From Selaginella moellendorffii (taxonomy: Eukaryota; Streptophyta; Lycopodiopsida; Selaginellales; Selaginellaceae), in the NCBI RefSeq assembly GCF_000143415.4, contig NW_003314265.1:1198446-1262445 (forward strand): DNA of 64,000 nt, written 5' to 3'. How positions within the stretch are numbered: the first letter of the stretch is position 1; each line of letters begins with the position of its first letter. Shown piece after piece: positions 20,282-30,125 of the stretch. The position numbers and the translations under genes are program-made. The notes under the pieces were generated by a model that was not told the DNA's origin, ran no database searches, and was given only the letters and a program-made list of their open reading frames with translations.

Positions 20282-23200
20282 TTAAAATGTGGCTCTTCGG
20301 CAAGCCAGTTTCTCGAGCTCGTTTTGCAAAGCTTGGACTTCTTTGTCTCGCTTGTTGTCTCGAAGAGGAGAAACGCTGCTACAATCCTGCTGTGGCGGCG
20401 GTGGCGGTGGTGGCGATGGGGGAATTGCTACTGGAGCGTCTTCCAGGTAGAAATTCCCCTTGAAATCGCCACCAGCGTTTTGAATTTCGTGGGAGGGATT
20501 GGACCTCGTCATCAGGTTCTGTATCGCCTTTGGAGGAGTGTATTCGTCCAAAAGCTTCGCGAGGCTGTCTTCGTATTGTTGGATCTATAGGGATTTAGAG
20601 ATAAGTTGCTGCGTAGTATAGGAAAATCCATACCTGGAGCTGATGCCGAGGATCAAACTTGACAAGGCCTGCCTGCTGGAGAAACCAAAAATCAAGTTCT
20701 TCAAAGAAAAACGAGAACGAAGCACCATACCTTTTTCACGTTTTGCAACCACTGGCTGAGCGCCATGACCAAGCTCACAACACAGCCCTGGTCGATCTGC
20801 GACGCTTCAGCTTGCTGCAAAGCGGCCTCCACTTGATAAACATGGGCCCTGGCTTCCTTCTCTTTGAGCTGGCTATCAACGAGTTCCTCTTCCTTCTTCA
20901 CGAGCTCCCTGTCATGGACACACAGATGTATGTTGAGGAGAAACAATTACGACCGCAATGAAGATATGGTCACCTTTGAAGAGAGTTCACTTTCTGCAAT
21001 GAATCCTCCAAGTTCTTCCGTAACAAATCCAGTTGCCTGCAAAATGTATGTTCTCAGTCGATAGCTAAGTGACGATCGAAGTTCCAAACCTTTCCTTTTT
21101 TCTGAGCTCCACCATGTCCCTGGACATGATTTCCTTCTCCCGCTGCAGCTTAAGATTTTGCTTCCGGTAGTTTTCTAGCCTTTTCGTAGTCCATTCCTGT
21201 CCAGAGATCTTTTCAATCCTTGTCAGTGCTTCGTGTGCGTAAGCCAACTGGAATACCTTCTCCGACTTTCCTGTCGACTGCGGTAACTCTTGTTCCAGGC
21301 CCTGGCACTTGGACTTCATTTGCAGCATTTTCATTTCCATTTCAACCATCTGTGGCCTCACAATCAGCACAAAGATATGGTAAAAAAAATCATACCTTTA
21401 CTTCGTACTCTGCAGCACACTCTAGCAAAGCGATTTGAAGCTCCTCGACTTTGCTCTTGTACGCTTCTTTCGATTCGTCAAAATCCTGCGAGTGAGATAT
21501 TATTGCGAAACACAAGGTCGTCAGGAAGAATAGAAGATACCAGCTCAATCGGTGCCGGGACGTTAACAAATGTGGGGAATTGTCTGGTCGGCACAGGCTC
21601 AAAACAATCCTCGGCTGTTGTAAAACACAAGAGTTTGTTAGCGGAACCGAAAAAAAAGAGAGCTTCGACTTCTTACCGATGAAAATGGTTTCACTTATAG
21701 CGGGGTGGCCATTGTCCATCAAGAACGGGAAATCGGCAGATTCATGCATCTCAAACTCGGACTCGTAGCCTGCGGCATTTCGCACCACCTCCAAAGTCTC
21801 CTTTTTTCTTTTCAAAGGTCTCTCAGCTGTGAAGTTGCCCTTTTCGTACAACGCCTCGTTCACATATGAGCACTCTTGCGACCTTGGCTGCTGTTTCTCG
21901 CTGGTTTCATCTCTTTGTCCCACCTCGGCGTTCAGAGCCTCGGGCTCAACACGCCAGTAACTCGAGGAGGTGATGAAAGTATCGTCGGCTTGTTCTTCCT
22001 TCTTGCAATGCTGTGGTTGCTCCGGCTCGGCATCCTGCTTTGTAGGACTGCTTCTTGCCGAATACTTTCCACTGAAATCCCCTTGGAACTCAGGAACGTC
22101 TTCAATCGTAAATCTCTCGGACTCGTTCAAGTTGATGGTGTTCCTACTGCTCCTCTCCTCGGGGACGCTCTGCCGTGTCGAGAGAAGTGTCGACGAGTTT
22201 TGAAGTTCCAGAGACTCCCGGACAGATGATATTTCCGCTGCGCTTTCGGGACCGTTTCTCTCGAGAGTGGCAGCTGCTCTAGCAAAATCTTTCTGGATGC
22301 CCACGAGCAAGGTGTCATTTTGTGATGGTAGCTCTCTTGAAAAGCTCCTGTTGAGTGAGCTGACGTACTCTTTGGAGGACCTGACTTCCATCGGATGCTC
22401 TCCCGGATCTTGCAACCAGATACTCGTTTCATTCTTCTGCGCTGGACTAGATGTTACCTTGCTACAATCTTGGAAAAGCTTCGTCGTTGTCGCAGAATTG
22501 TCACCAGCATTCGCGTCCCTGGCACTACATTCTTTTTGAGAGAAAGCTCTCTCCAAGTTTGTAGCCACATCGATGTACACCTTTTGCATCTCCACCGCGT
22601 CACTGTAAGTCTCGAAACCATTGCTCGGTTGGACGAAGCTCCTCTCGGGGCTGAGACTGACGAAGCTCTTCGGAGTAGTGTCTACGTTCTGGTGCTGCTG
22701 CGCATAGCTCGCGAAACTGGATTCCAGAGGGACTCTTTTTGGAGGACTTGGTTCTCTACCGTGAACTTGGCACGACAAGTTCCTCCTCGGGCTCACTTCC
22801 CTGTGAAGTTGGCACGGGAAGTTCCTCCTCGGGCTTATAACTTCAGACCTGTTTGGAGAAATACTCCCAGTGCTCACTTCCCTGTGAAGCGGGCTCGGGA
22901 AGTCCCTCACTTCACACCGGCTTGGAGAACTCCTTGCAGTGCTTGCTTCCCTGTGAAGTTGGCTCGCGAAGTTCCTCCTCGGGCTCACTTCAGACCGGTT
23001 TGGAGAACTGCTTGCAGTGCTTACTTCCCTGTGAAGTTGGCTCGGGAAGTTCCTCCTCGGGCTCATTTCAACCCTGTTAGGAGAATTGCTCGCATCCCTG
23101 TGAAGCTGGCACTGGAAGTTCCTCCTCGGGCCAGCTTCAGGCCTGGTCGGAGAACTGGCTGTAGAAGTTGCCACCTCGGGAGAGCTCTTCCTCGGAGTAT

Positions 23201-23879
23201 ATCGACCATTTTCCTGTTCCACCACCTTTTGCTTGTTCACGCCGCGAATGGAGCTTAGAAAGTCTGGTCTAGCGCTGCTATTCTCCTTCTCGAATGGCGA
23301 GGCAGGCTTTTGGAAGCCGCCAGAGATCCTGTTCGTGATCCCAGCTCCAAACCTCTGTCCTGGAGAAGGCGCGGCCTTTGGTGGCTGTGGCGAAACCTTC
23401 CTGTCAGATAGAGGAACAAAGTCGGATTTTTCCTTCTCCCAGCTGGAAGCTTTCGCCGTGGAAGAAGAAAGCTTCTTCTCGGCCGGAGAAATCCTCGAGA
23501 AATTCTTGGAAGATGGCTTGATCGTCGCGGTAGTAGCACTGGCGGACATTGGCGGCGGGGCGACCTCCACATACTCGTCTATGTTCTTGAGCGAGTTTAA
23601 GTCGAGAGCTTCCGGGATTTTCTTCGTGGAGGAGTCATCGTCTTCCAGCGAAACCGAGACCCGGACATACTCCTGTGCGCGCTCCTCCTGGGCAGTGCTC
23701 CAGGACTGGACCATCTTCTCCAGCCCATTGGCGATTTGCTCGATCGCATTGTAGTCGAAGATGTGGGAGAAATTTAGCTCGTCCAGCGTCCCAGCGTTGC
23801 TGCCACTGTTCTTCCCCCTCAAGGATCGCTCCTCTTCCCGGCTGTCCAGGGAATCCACACACGTCATAGCGTGAGACAT
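20282..23879 (-). CDS. large coiled-coil protein with internal SPRRN repeats, function unknown
   Basis: The first exon (23879-21677) encodes about 735 residues. They comprise an acidic N-terminus (FSHIFDYNAIEQIANGLEKM), a long Ser/Pro-rich disordered region, and about seven copies of a ~24-residue module around SPRRNFPSQLHREVSTASS (22740-23170). The exon ends at ETIFI with a clean GTAAG donor. Later short exons add VPTRQFPTFVNVPAP, then long heptad-like segments (FDESKEAYKSKVEELQIALL, KRLENYRKQNLKLQREKEIM, ELVKKEEELVDSQLKEKEA), and a C-terminus with a Pro run (about residue -50) ending LEKLACRRATF. The structure suggests a cytoskeleton-associated or scaffold protein, but no named domain is recognisable. 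It is divergent from PPME1. Confidence 0.8.
22740..23170 (-). repeat. in-frame coding repeat, about seven ~72-bp modules
   Basis: Inside the coiled-coil gene a module encoding SPRRNF..QLHRE followed by VSTASSSPNR is repeated about seven times with small changes. The DNA copies are similar enough (for example CTTCCCTGTGAAG...GGGAAGTTCCTCCTCGGG on the plus strand) to indicate recent unequal exchange. Copy number could vary among individuals. Confidence 0.85.
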
Positions 23880-24157
23880 CTACTGCCCTGGATCGATCTT
23901 CTTCCAATCTAATCTAGAGCCCGATCGAGAATGTAGCTGCGAGGAGCGATTTTCCTGGGGGATCGGCATCTAGGGAGAGTAGTGAATGTGATTGATCGCC
24001 TACCTCGCGAGTGCCAGAGCCAAGCCCTATTGCGCATCATAACGGTCAAATCACGTCCGTCGATTTGTTTCATCCGACGGTGCGTTTATATGATCACTTT
24101 CTTCAAGGGATTCGAACTCTGTTCCTTCTACAATTAAATCTCTAGGGTTTTTGGAGA
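23880..24157. promoter_or_regulatory. 278-bp divergent promoter region
   Basis: This interval separates the start codons of the coiled-coil gene (minus) and PPME1 (plus). Both 5' regions must lie here. No clear TATA box is seen. Confidence 0.5.
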
Positions 24158-25817
24158 ATGGCCGATGCCGCAGCGATGGCGCCAGTGATCGGGGAGGAAG
24201 ATCAATCGCCTGGCGGTGCTGGGACGAGCGGCATTCCAACCTGGGGGTAAGTGGAGAGATGTTGGCTTGCTTTCTCGGCTCAAATATTTGCTTTCCCAGG
24301 AGCTCCAGGAGCAAATTTGGAGCTCTGCCTTGGACAGATTACTTCGACGAGGAACTAGATGTTGAAATCGGTCAAGATGTGAGCCGCATTTTCTATTCTT
24401 TTTCTTCCTGTTTTTGACCTCGCATTTGCTACAGAGTTTTCACGTCTACTTGGCGGGCACACAAGGACCGGTTCTTTTTTGTTTGCACGGAGGCGGATCC
24501 TCCGGGTAACTTTAGCATCGATGAATTCTCTAGATTTCTCTTGTGATTTTCTTCCTACAGGCTATCTTTTGCGCTATCCGCAAGAATGTTAAAAGAGAAA
24601 GTCAAGGTTGCTGCGATGGATATGCGAGGTCATGGCTCGACACGCACAAGTGATGACTTAGATTTATCTGCCGAGGTAGGGTCTTCATGACAATATTATT
24701 TCTAAAAGTTCCTCCACAGACTTTATGCCAAGATGTTCTCGACGTTATCAGGACCATGTACAAAAACGATCCACCATCTATTGTGTTAATCGGACACAGG
24801 TTTGCTGCTAGTGCTACGGAGATATCTATTAACTTGGTTTTTTTTTCCAGCATGGGGGGTGCGATTGCTACTCGGGTTGCTGCAAAAAGAGTTCTTCGAA
24901 CGCTGGCCGGGCTTATTGTCGTCGATGTCGTAGAGGTAAGAAGAGATAAAACTTGTATACCAGCTTCATAATTTCCTTTGTCCAGGGTACAGCTATAGCT
25001 TCTTTGATACATATGCAAAAGCTATTGTCCAACCGTCCGCCAGCATTTCCCAGTGTTGAAAAAGCTGTAAGCTAAAAGGCCAGTGTAAAATCATACCTTA
25101 CTTGCTTGTTCAGATAGAATGGAATGTGAAAGGAGGTTCGCTTAGGAACATCGACTCAGCTCGAGTCTCGATCCCCCCAACATTGAAATACAATGAAGAA
25201 AGAAAATGGTCGGTTTCATTTCTTTATTTATTTTTTTGCTTTTTCTTTTTGCTTCAGTTCAATCTATTCTGCCTGCAGTTACGTGTGGCTTACACCGTTG
25301 GAAAAGAGTGAACGACATTGGAGAGGCTGGTATTTGCATTTTTGCACAAACACTGTTTTCATTTTTGAGGAGATTATTTTACTTTGCAGGTATGAAGGTT
25401 TGTCGGATATTTTTCTGTCGGCACCAGTTGCAAAAGTTCTCTTGCTGGCTGGAACAGACCGTTTGGATAAGTATGCATGTTTGAAGTTGCTTTCGATGTC
25501 ACTCAAACGTATAATTGCTTCAGATCCCTTACCATTGGACAAATGCAAGGCAAGTTTCAAATGATTGTAGTCCGTCACACTGGTCACGCGATACAGGTAA
25601 AAACATTCTTTTGTTTTCTGCTCTATAGTTTGTTGATTGGAACATCCTTGAACAGGAAGACGTGCCCGAAGAATTTTCGTCTCTTGTACTTACATTTGTT
25701 GCTCGAAACCGCATCGGTGCGCACGGTATTGATGTAAGCCTTTTTCCGATGAAAACCATTTATCTAACCGGAGCTTGGCAGATCCCTGGTCTCATTAGAC
25801 AGAGGCGAAGCGCATAA
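24158..25817 (+). CDS. PME1: protein phosphatase methylesterase 1 (PPME1)
   Basis: PME-1 removes the C-terminal methyl ester from the PP2A catalytic subunit and stabilises inactive PP2A. It is an alpha/beta hydrolase. About nine exons with short introns join in frame. Landmarks: MADAAAMAPVIGEEDQ start, PWTDYFDEE, the oxyanion-hole segment LFCLHGGGSSGLSF, MDMRGHGST, the nucleophile elbow GHSMGGAIATR (Ser), LLLAGTDRLD (Asp) and RHTGHAIQED (His). The protein ends GLIRQRRSA. All three catalytic residues are present. It is divergent from the coiled-coil gene and convergent with the erythromycin-esterase-like gene, with 144 bp between stops. Function is assigned from the family. Confidence 0.93.
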
Positions 25818-25961
25818 GAAAATAGAGAAAAGCATAGAAACTGACACGGGTATGTGTAGCAAAAAAAGAGAGAACTCCATTTCACGGTATGGAAAAACCT
25901 CAAAGACAAGCTTTTGTTAAATACACACACTCCTGTTTTGCGTTTTTTCAGAATTCTCATT

Positions 25962-27379
25962 CTACTGACCACTCGGATAAGTTTCAGGAAGCACGTGAAG
26001 GTCAGGCGTCGCGCCAAGGGGCCTCAACGCCTTGGTCTCGTGAATATAGATGAAAGCATCGTACCTCTTTGCCAACATTGTTGGTACGTAATTTCCCCAC
26101 TTTTCTTTCTTTGGATCATATACCACGCCTATGGCCCTCTGGCCTCTCCATTCTGATAGACAGTGCTGGATTTTTCTTGCCTCAGAATCGTCAAGCAGGA
26201 GGTAGAAAGCGTCGCCGGGAATTTTCTCCTGCTGAGCCGCCTCGTGGATTATCATCTCGTAGCTGCCATCTCGGCCCTCCGGAACACGAAGTTGCAGGAT
26301 GGGACCAGCCCACTTGGACGAAGCAATGACCGAGCCTTTAAAGGTACCGAATCCTACGAGTGCTACCTGACTTTCACCGTATTTCTCACGAACCAGGCCG
26401 CCGATGTTCACCTGGAAGTCGGAAGCTGAAAGGTGACGAGAAGAAAAAAGAACTCGAGTACCTGGCCCATCTTACGCATGTTTGTGGCGCGGTAGTCTCC
26501 GATGTGGGTGTTGTGAGCCCAGACAATGAGTTTGTTGTGAGGCCTCGTCTTCAGCAGCAGGTCCAGTGTCTCCATCATGTGGCTCTCGCGGACGTTCCAC
26601 GAGTCCTCGTTTCCATACACCATTGCTCGATAGTAACTCTCGGCGTTCCGGACGATCCTGGCGTTTTGTTGCGCATCAAACACGACATCGCCATCCGCTG
26701 CTGCCGTCTCTTCGTCGATCCTCTTCTTCAGAAGATCCTTGAGAACTCTGAGAGCTTCGGCCTGGCATCCCTCCGGGAACTCCACCAAGGACTCCAGGTA
26801 CTCTTCCTCGTTTGCCTGGAAGGGATCGAAACATGCGTAGTGATGCTTAGCTTTCTCAGCTAGATCGGGGTCAATCTTGGCCACTTCGTCCAGAACAATC
26901 GCGATGGAGTCGAACAACGAGTAGACATCCAGACCGAAGAGACGAACCTGAGACTCACGGTCCAGTCGGGTGCTGTTGAACTCCTTCATCCACTCCACCA
27001 TCGCCCGGAACTCGTCGTTGGCCCACATCCAAGTCGGCCATCGCCTGAATGACTTTGCAAGGAGCTCCTCGGCACTAGAGGCGGAAGAACTCCCCTTTTT
27101 GGTGATGAAGCGGTTGACTTCTTGGCACGGTGGCCAGTCGCCTTCGATGCTGAGGGTGGTGAAGCCGTGGTGGGCAATGAGGATCTCGGAGATGATGCGA
27201 CGCCACTCGTAGAACTCGTGTGTCCCGTGCGTGGCCTCGCCGAGCATCACCACCTTGGCCTTGGCGATGCGTTCGATGAGAGGCGCAAGATCACGAGCTG
27301 GATTGTGGAGGGAGATGGGGACGGCTCTGCGAGAAATCTCCTTGAACACGGCATTGGAAACCGCTGGTGAGGATCCCAT
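25962..27379 (-). CDS. erythromycin-esterase family protein (EreA/EreB-like, PF05139)
   Basis: Two exons (27379-26462 and 26411-25962) give 455 residues. Family signatures are LGEATHGTHEFYEWR near residue 47 (the GE..HG..E catalytic motif with the active-site His), the EGDWPPC segment, KLIVWAHNTHIGDYRATNM in the second half, and a C-terminal region with YDPKKEKWGNYVPT. In bacteria, relatives hydrolyse macrolide lactones; many homologues have no known substrate. The family is mainly bacterial, with scattered occurrence in early land plants, so ancient horizontal acquisition is plausible (inference). The gene has a spliceosomal intron and host-like composition, so it is resident and not contamination. 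No targeting signal is evident. Confidence 0.92.
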
Positions 27380-27741
27380 CTTTATTTCTTTCTTGCAATG
27401 CTAAAACTTGTTCTCTCAGGCGATTTGAGCAAGTATAATGTAGTTGTGCTCTTGACAAGTGGCGCGGACACGTGGTTGCGCTCAGGCTGCTAGAAGGTGT
27501 AAAGAACTAAAACTTTTGTTTGTCTCACCGAGGGAGCTACCAAGAACAACGATCATCCCAGTCGACGGACTACAACCTCCATTCCGTTGGCCTGCTTGAG
27601 AGAAACCGATCCGAGGAACAAAGCTTGAATGAGCAATGCAGCACAGGAGGAGGTGAGCTATTCTTTTTTGCAAGTTTCTTTCATCAAAACCAACCTTTTG
27701 TTAACAGAGCTTACGTTGCCAAAACAGCACCACCGCCTTGA
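27380..27741. other. intergenic between esterase-like and SHIPPO genes
   Basis: About 360 bp hold the promoter of the esterase-like gene and the 3' region of the SHIPPO-repeat gene, both on the minus strand. No further gene is seen. Confidence 0.5.
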
Positions 27742-28935
27742 TCAGTCCTCGTCGAACCTCTCGGCCTTGCCCATCCCAAACGCCGGTCCCCGGTCCAACT
27801 TTGTCAACCGATACGACCCCGGCCCGGGGCTCTCGTCCCCGGCGCTCCTCAGGTACCTCATCCCCATTGAGAAAGCTGGCGGCTTCTTGCTCACATTGTA
27901 CAGGCAATCGTTGGGCTGGTAGTGAGCCGGACCGGGGGTGTGGCTCGTCAGCCCGTCCTGCCTCCTCCTCGCCATGGAAAACGCGGGCGGGCTGTACATA
28001 TCTCGCGGCGTGTAAGCTCCCGGCCCGGGGTTGCTATCCCCGAGCCCCTTGGGCCTCTTCCCGGCGATGGTGAAGGCCGGGCTGTGGAGCCTCTCGTCGG
28101 CATTGTAAGATCCAGGCCCGGGCGTGGGGTGTAAGTTCTTCACCTCCCTCCTCCCGGCGATGCTGTAGGCCGGCGGCGCGTCCAGCGCGATCCTCGTCCT
28201 CGGCGTGTAAGTCCCGGGACCCGGCCCCGACTCCGAAATCCGCGAGTCCCTCTTGCTAGCGATGGAGAAGGCCGGCATCCTCTTGGTGGTGGCCTTGATC
28301 CCGGTCTCAAACTCGTACTGGCCGGGCCCCGGGCCCTGGTCACCGGGCTTCCAGTCCCGCCGGAACGGCATGGTGAAGGCCGGTCCCCTGGACACCGGGC
28401 CGGGGGTATATGCCCCCGGCCCGGGTGTCTGCTCCCCGCCGACACGCGACGCCTTCCCCGCGATGGTGTAGGCCGGGCTGCGCGGGCGGGTGTCGCCGGC
28501 GGTGTATGCCCCCGGGCCGGGGGACCGCTCCCCCGCCCGCGGGGAGCGCTTGCCGGCGATGCTGAAGGCAGGGCCGTGTTCCCCGCGCGGGACGTTGTAC
28601 TGTCCGGGGCCGGGGCTCATGTCGCGGTGGCTGCCCAGGTTGCGGGAGGAGATGGTGTAGGCCGGCTCGCGCTTGTAGAGGAAGTTGGAGTCGGTGTGGT
28701 AGGATCCGGGACCAGGGTTCTCGTTGTCGGAGGGGCCGGAGTAGCGGCCGGGGATGGTGAATGCCGGGGCGCCGTATTGTCGGCCGGGTGTGTATGTCCC
28801 CGGGCCGGGGCTGTCGTTGTAGAGGGAGCCAGTGCGCTTGCCGGCGATGGTGAATGCCGGCGAGGAGGGCGTGATGGGGCGGTGGTCTTGGTTGTAGGCG
28901 CCCGGGCCGGGCGTGCGTTCTCGTCGGCGAGGCAT
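27742..28935 (-). CDS. SHIPPO-repeat (ODF3/CIMAP-like) axonemal protein
   Basis: The intronless 397-aa protein consists of twelve repeats built around PGPG.Y (variants PGPGAY, PGPGTY, PGPGSY, PGPGQY and one PGPAHY), each followed by a PAFTIAGKR-like segment about 15 residues later. These are SHIPPO/STPGP repeats, found in outer dense fibre 3 and microtubule-associated proteins of cilia and sperm tails. Selaginella-like plants make biflagellate sperm, so a role in the male gamete axoneme is the natural reading (inference). The protein is Pro/Gly-rich, which explains the high GC content of the locus and the many spurious open frames on the opposite strand. Confidence 0.9.
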   Translation of the reverse strand: MPRRRERTPGPGAYNQDHRPITPSSPAFTIAGKRTGSLYNDSPGPGTYTPGRQYGAPAFTIPGRYSGPSDNENPGPGSYHTDSNFLYKREPAYTISSRNLGSHRDMSPGPGQYNVPRGEHGPAFSIAGKRSPRAGERSPGPGAYTAGDTRPRSPAYTIAGKASRVGGEQTPGPGAYTPGPVSRGPAFTMPFRRDWKPGDQGPGPGQYEFETGIKATTKRMPAFSIASKRDSRISESGPGPGTYTPRTRIALDAPPAYSIAGRREVKNLHPTPGPGSYNADERLHSPAFTIAGKRPKGLGDSNPGPGAYTPRDMYSPPAFSMARRRQDGLTSHTPGPAHYQPNDCLYNVSKKPPAFSMGMRYLRSAGDESPGPGSYRLTKLDRGPAFGMGKAERFDED

Positions 28936-29283
28936 TGCTGGATGGAGCTAGGTCTTCCTTGTTTCTTTGATCCGGTTGATTAGACTGGTGTGCTCGCTCT
29001 TCTGGGCTCTTTCCTTGGTGCGTGATCTCGATTCCTCTCCTCTTTGATCCTAATCGCGTCACAGCCTCAGCTCCCAATTTGTTTGCAACTGATCGGTGGG
29101 AGTGATCCGTGAATCCATGGCTTCTTCTTCCTCTCGGCCCCCACCACAGGGGTTTTGGAGTGCTAAAAGTCGCGCCCCTCAAGCCCTCGCTTTTTTGAAT
29201 TGGCGGGGGCATATGCGATTGGTATATTTAATGTGAGCCGTCCGTCACAAGGCCGGGTGCCACCCGTCGGATCGGCGAGCGTT
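28936..29283. other. upstream region of the SHIPPO gene
   Basis: Roughly 350 bp contain the promoter and 5' region of the SHIPPO-repeat gene and, at the far end, the 3' region of the next minus-strand gene. No RNA gene or repeat is seen. Confidence 0.45.
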
Positions 29284-29993
29284 TTAGTCAGCGCTGGTCG
29301 TCGTTTCCAGGAAGATCTGGCGAGGGCTGCGCAGCTGCTGCAACCTGTGGTTTTTGATCTTCTCGTTGAGCAGCATCACCATGTCCTCGGCTCTCTCGCA
29401 GAAGCTCGTGTACTTTTGGATGAAAAACTCGAGATCTTGGATCTTGGAGACGAAGCGAAATCGTTAGGAGTGCTACCAGAAAAGAAAAATCTACACACAA
29501 CACACCTCTTGCAAGAGTTCTTCGTATGGTTCGTAGTGAGGCTCCCCGAGCATGATGGCCGGAGAGTCCGTCACCGCCGAAGGAAGAGATGGAGGAAGTG
29601 TGGCGGCGTTTATCTCTTCTTGTCTCGAGAGGAGTTCGTCCCAGAGCCTGAGCTCTGTAGCGTACCTGTGCGAGAAAATCTGTAAGTTCTCAGGAAACGC
29701 GAGAAAAAAGAAAACTTACATTTCTTTCTTCTTGAGTAGAAGTTCTCGCCGTTGTGCCAGCAGTTCCTGTGGACTCACAACGTCTAGTTCGTCTTCGTCT
29801 TCTTCTTCTTCCTCTTCTTCAATTTCTCGAACTTTCTCTATGGCCGCCGCCTCCTCCCGTCTTGCTCGCTTGTACACAAACCCATCGTCGTCCACAATCT
29901 GCCAGTCTGCGAAAAACTCGTTTGTAAGCTCAACAATGCCGAGCCCTGGAAGCAAGAAACAGACCCACCTTGCTCGGAAGCCAAAACCTTCAT
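29284..29993 (-). CDS. small acidic coiled-coil protein, unknown plant family
   Basis: Four short exons join to about 180 residues. The start at 29993 (MKVLASEQ) splices to DWQIVDDDGFVYKRARR, followed by a Glu/Asp run, ELLAQRRELLLKKKEMYATE, LRLWDELLSRQEEI and a final exon with IQDLEFFIQKYTSFCERAED and QQLRSPRQIF, ending TTTSAD. The DW.I.DDDGFVYKR opening followed by helical charged segments resembles uncharacterised plant proteins, but I cannot name a function. Splice junctions keep frame. The gene lies 132 bp downstream of the stop of the large PPR gene. Confidence 0.7.
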
Positions 29994-30125
29994 CCCAGCC
30001 ACCAAAGATCGCACAAGCTACTCCCAAAATCCAAGAGGGCGACTCCAAAATCCCACCTTGGCCCCAACCTAGCCGAAAGTTTTCCTCCTTTTGGAGGGAA
30101 ATAGTAGTTTGCTTCTTTTTCCTCC

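Noticed and set aside
21390-21676. C-terminal part of the 829-codon frame of the coiled-coil gene read straight through
   Set aside because: It crosses two introns; a GTAAG donor after ETIFI and downstream acceptors restore the coiled-coil sequence.
22395-23258. 287-codon plus-strand frame with repeated AREVPPRAHF
   Set aside because: Mirror of the in-frame repeat in the minus-strand coiled-coil gene.
24040-24157. Possible U12-type intron donors (RTATCCTTT) near genes in the window
   Set aside because: I looked for this donor at the introns I modelled and found none with both donor and branch-site match; the closest (GTATCTTCT in the coiled-coil gene) lacks a TTCCTTRAY branch site.
28340-29212. 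290-codon minus-strand frame overlapping the SHIPPO gene
   Set aside because: Out-of-frame reading of the same Pro/Gly-rich sequence; the SHIPPO frame carries the ordered PGPG.Y repeats.
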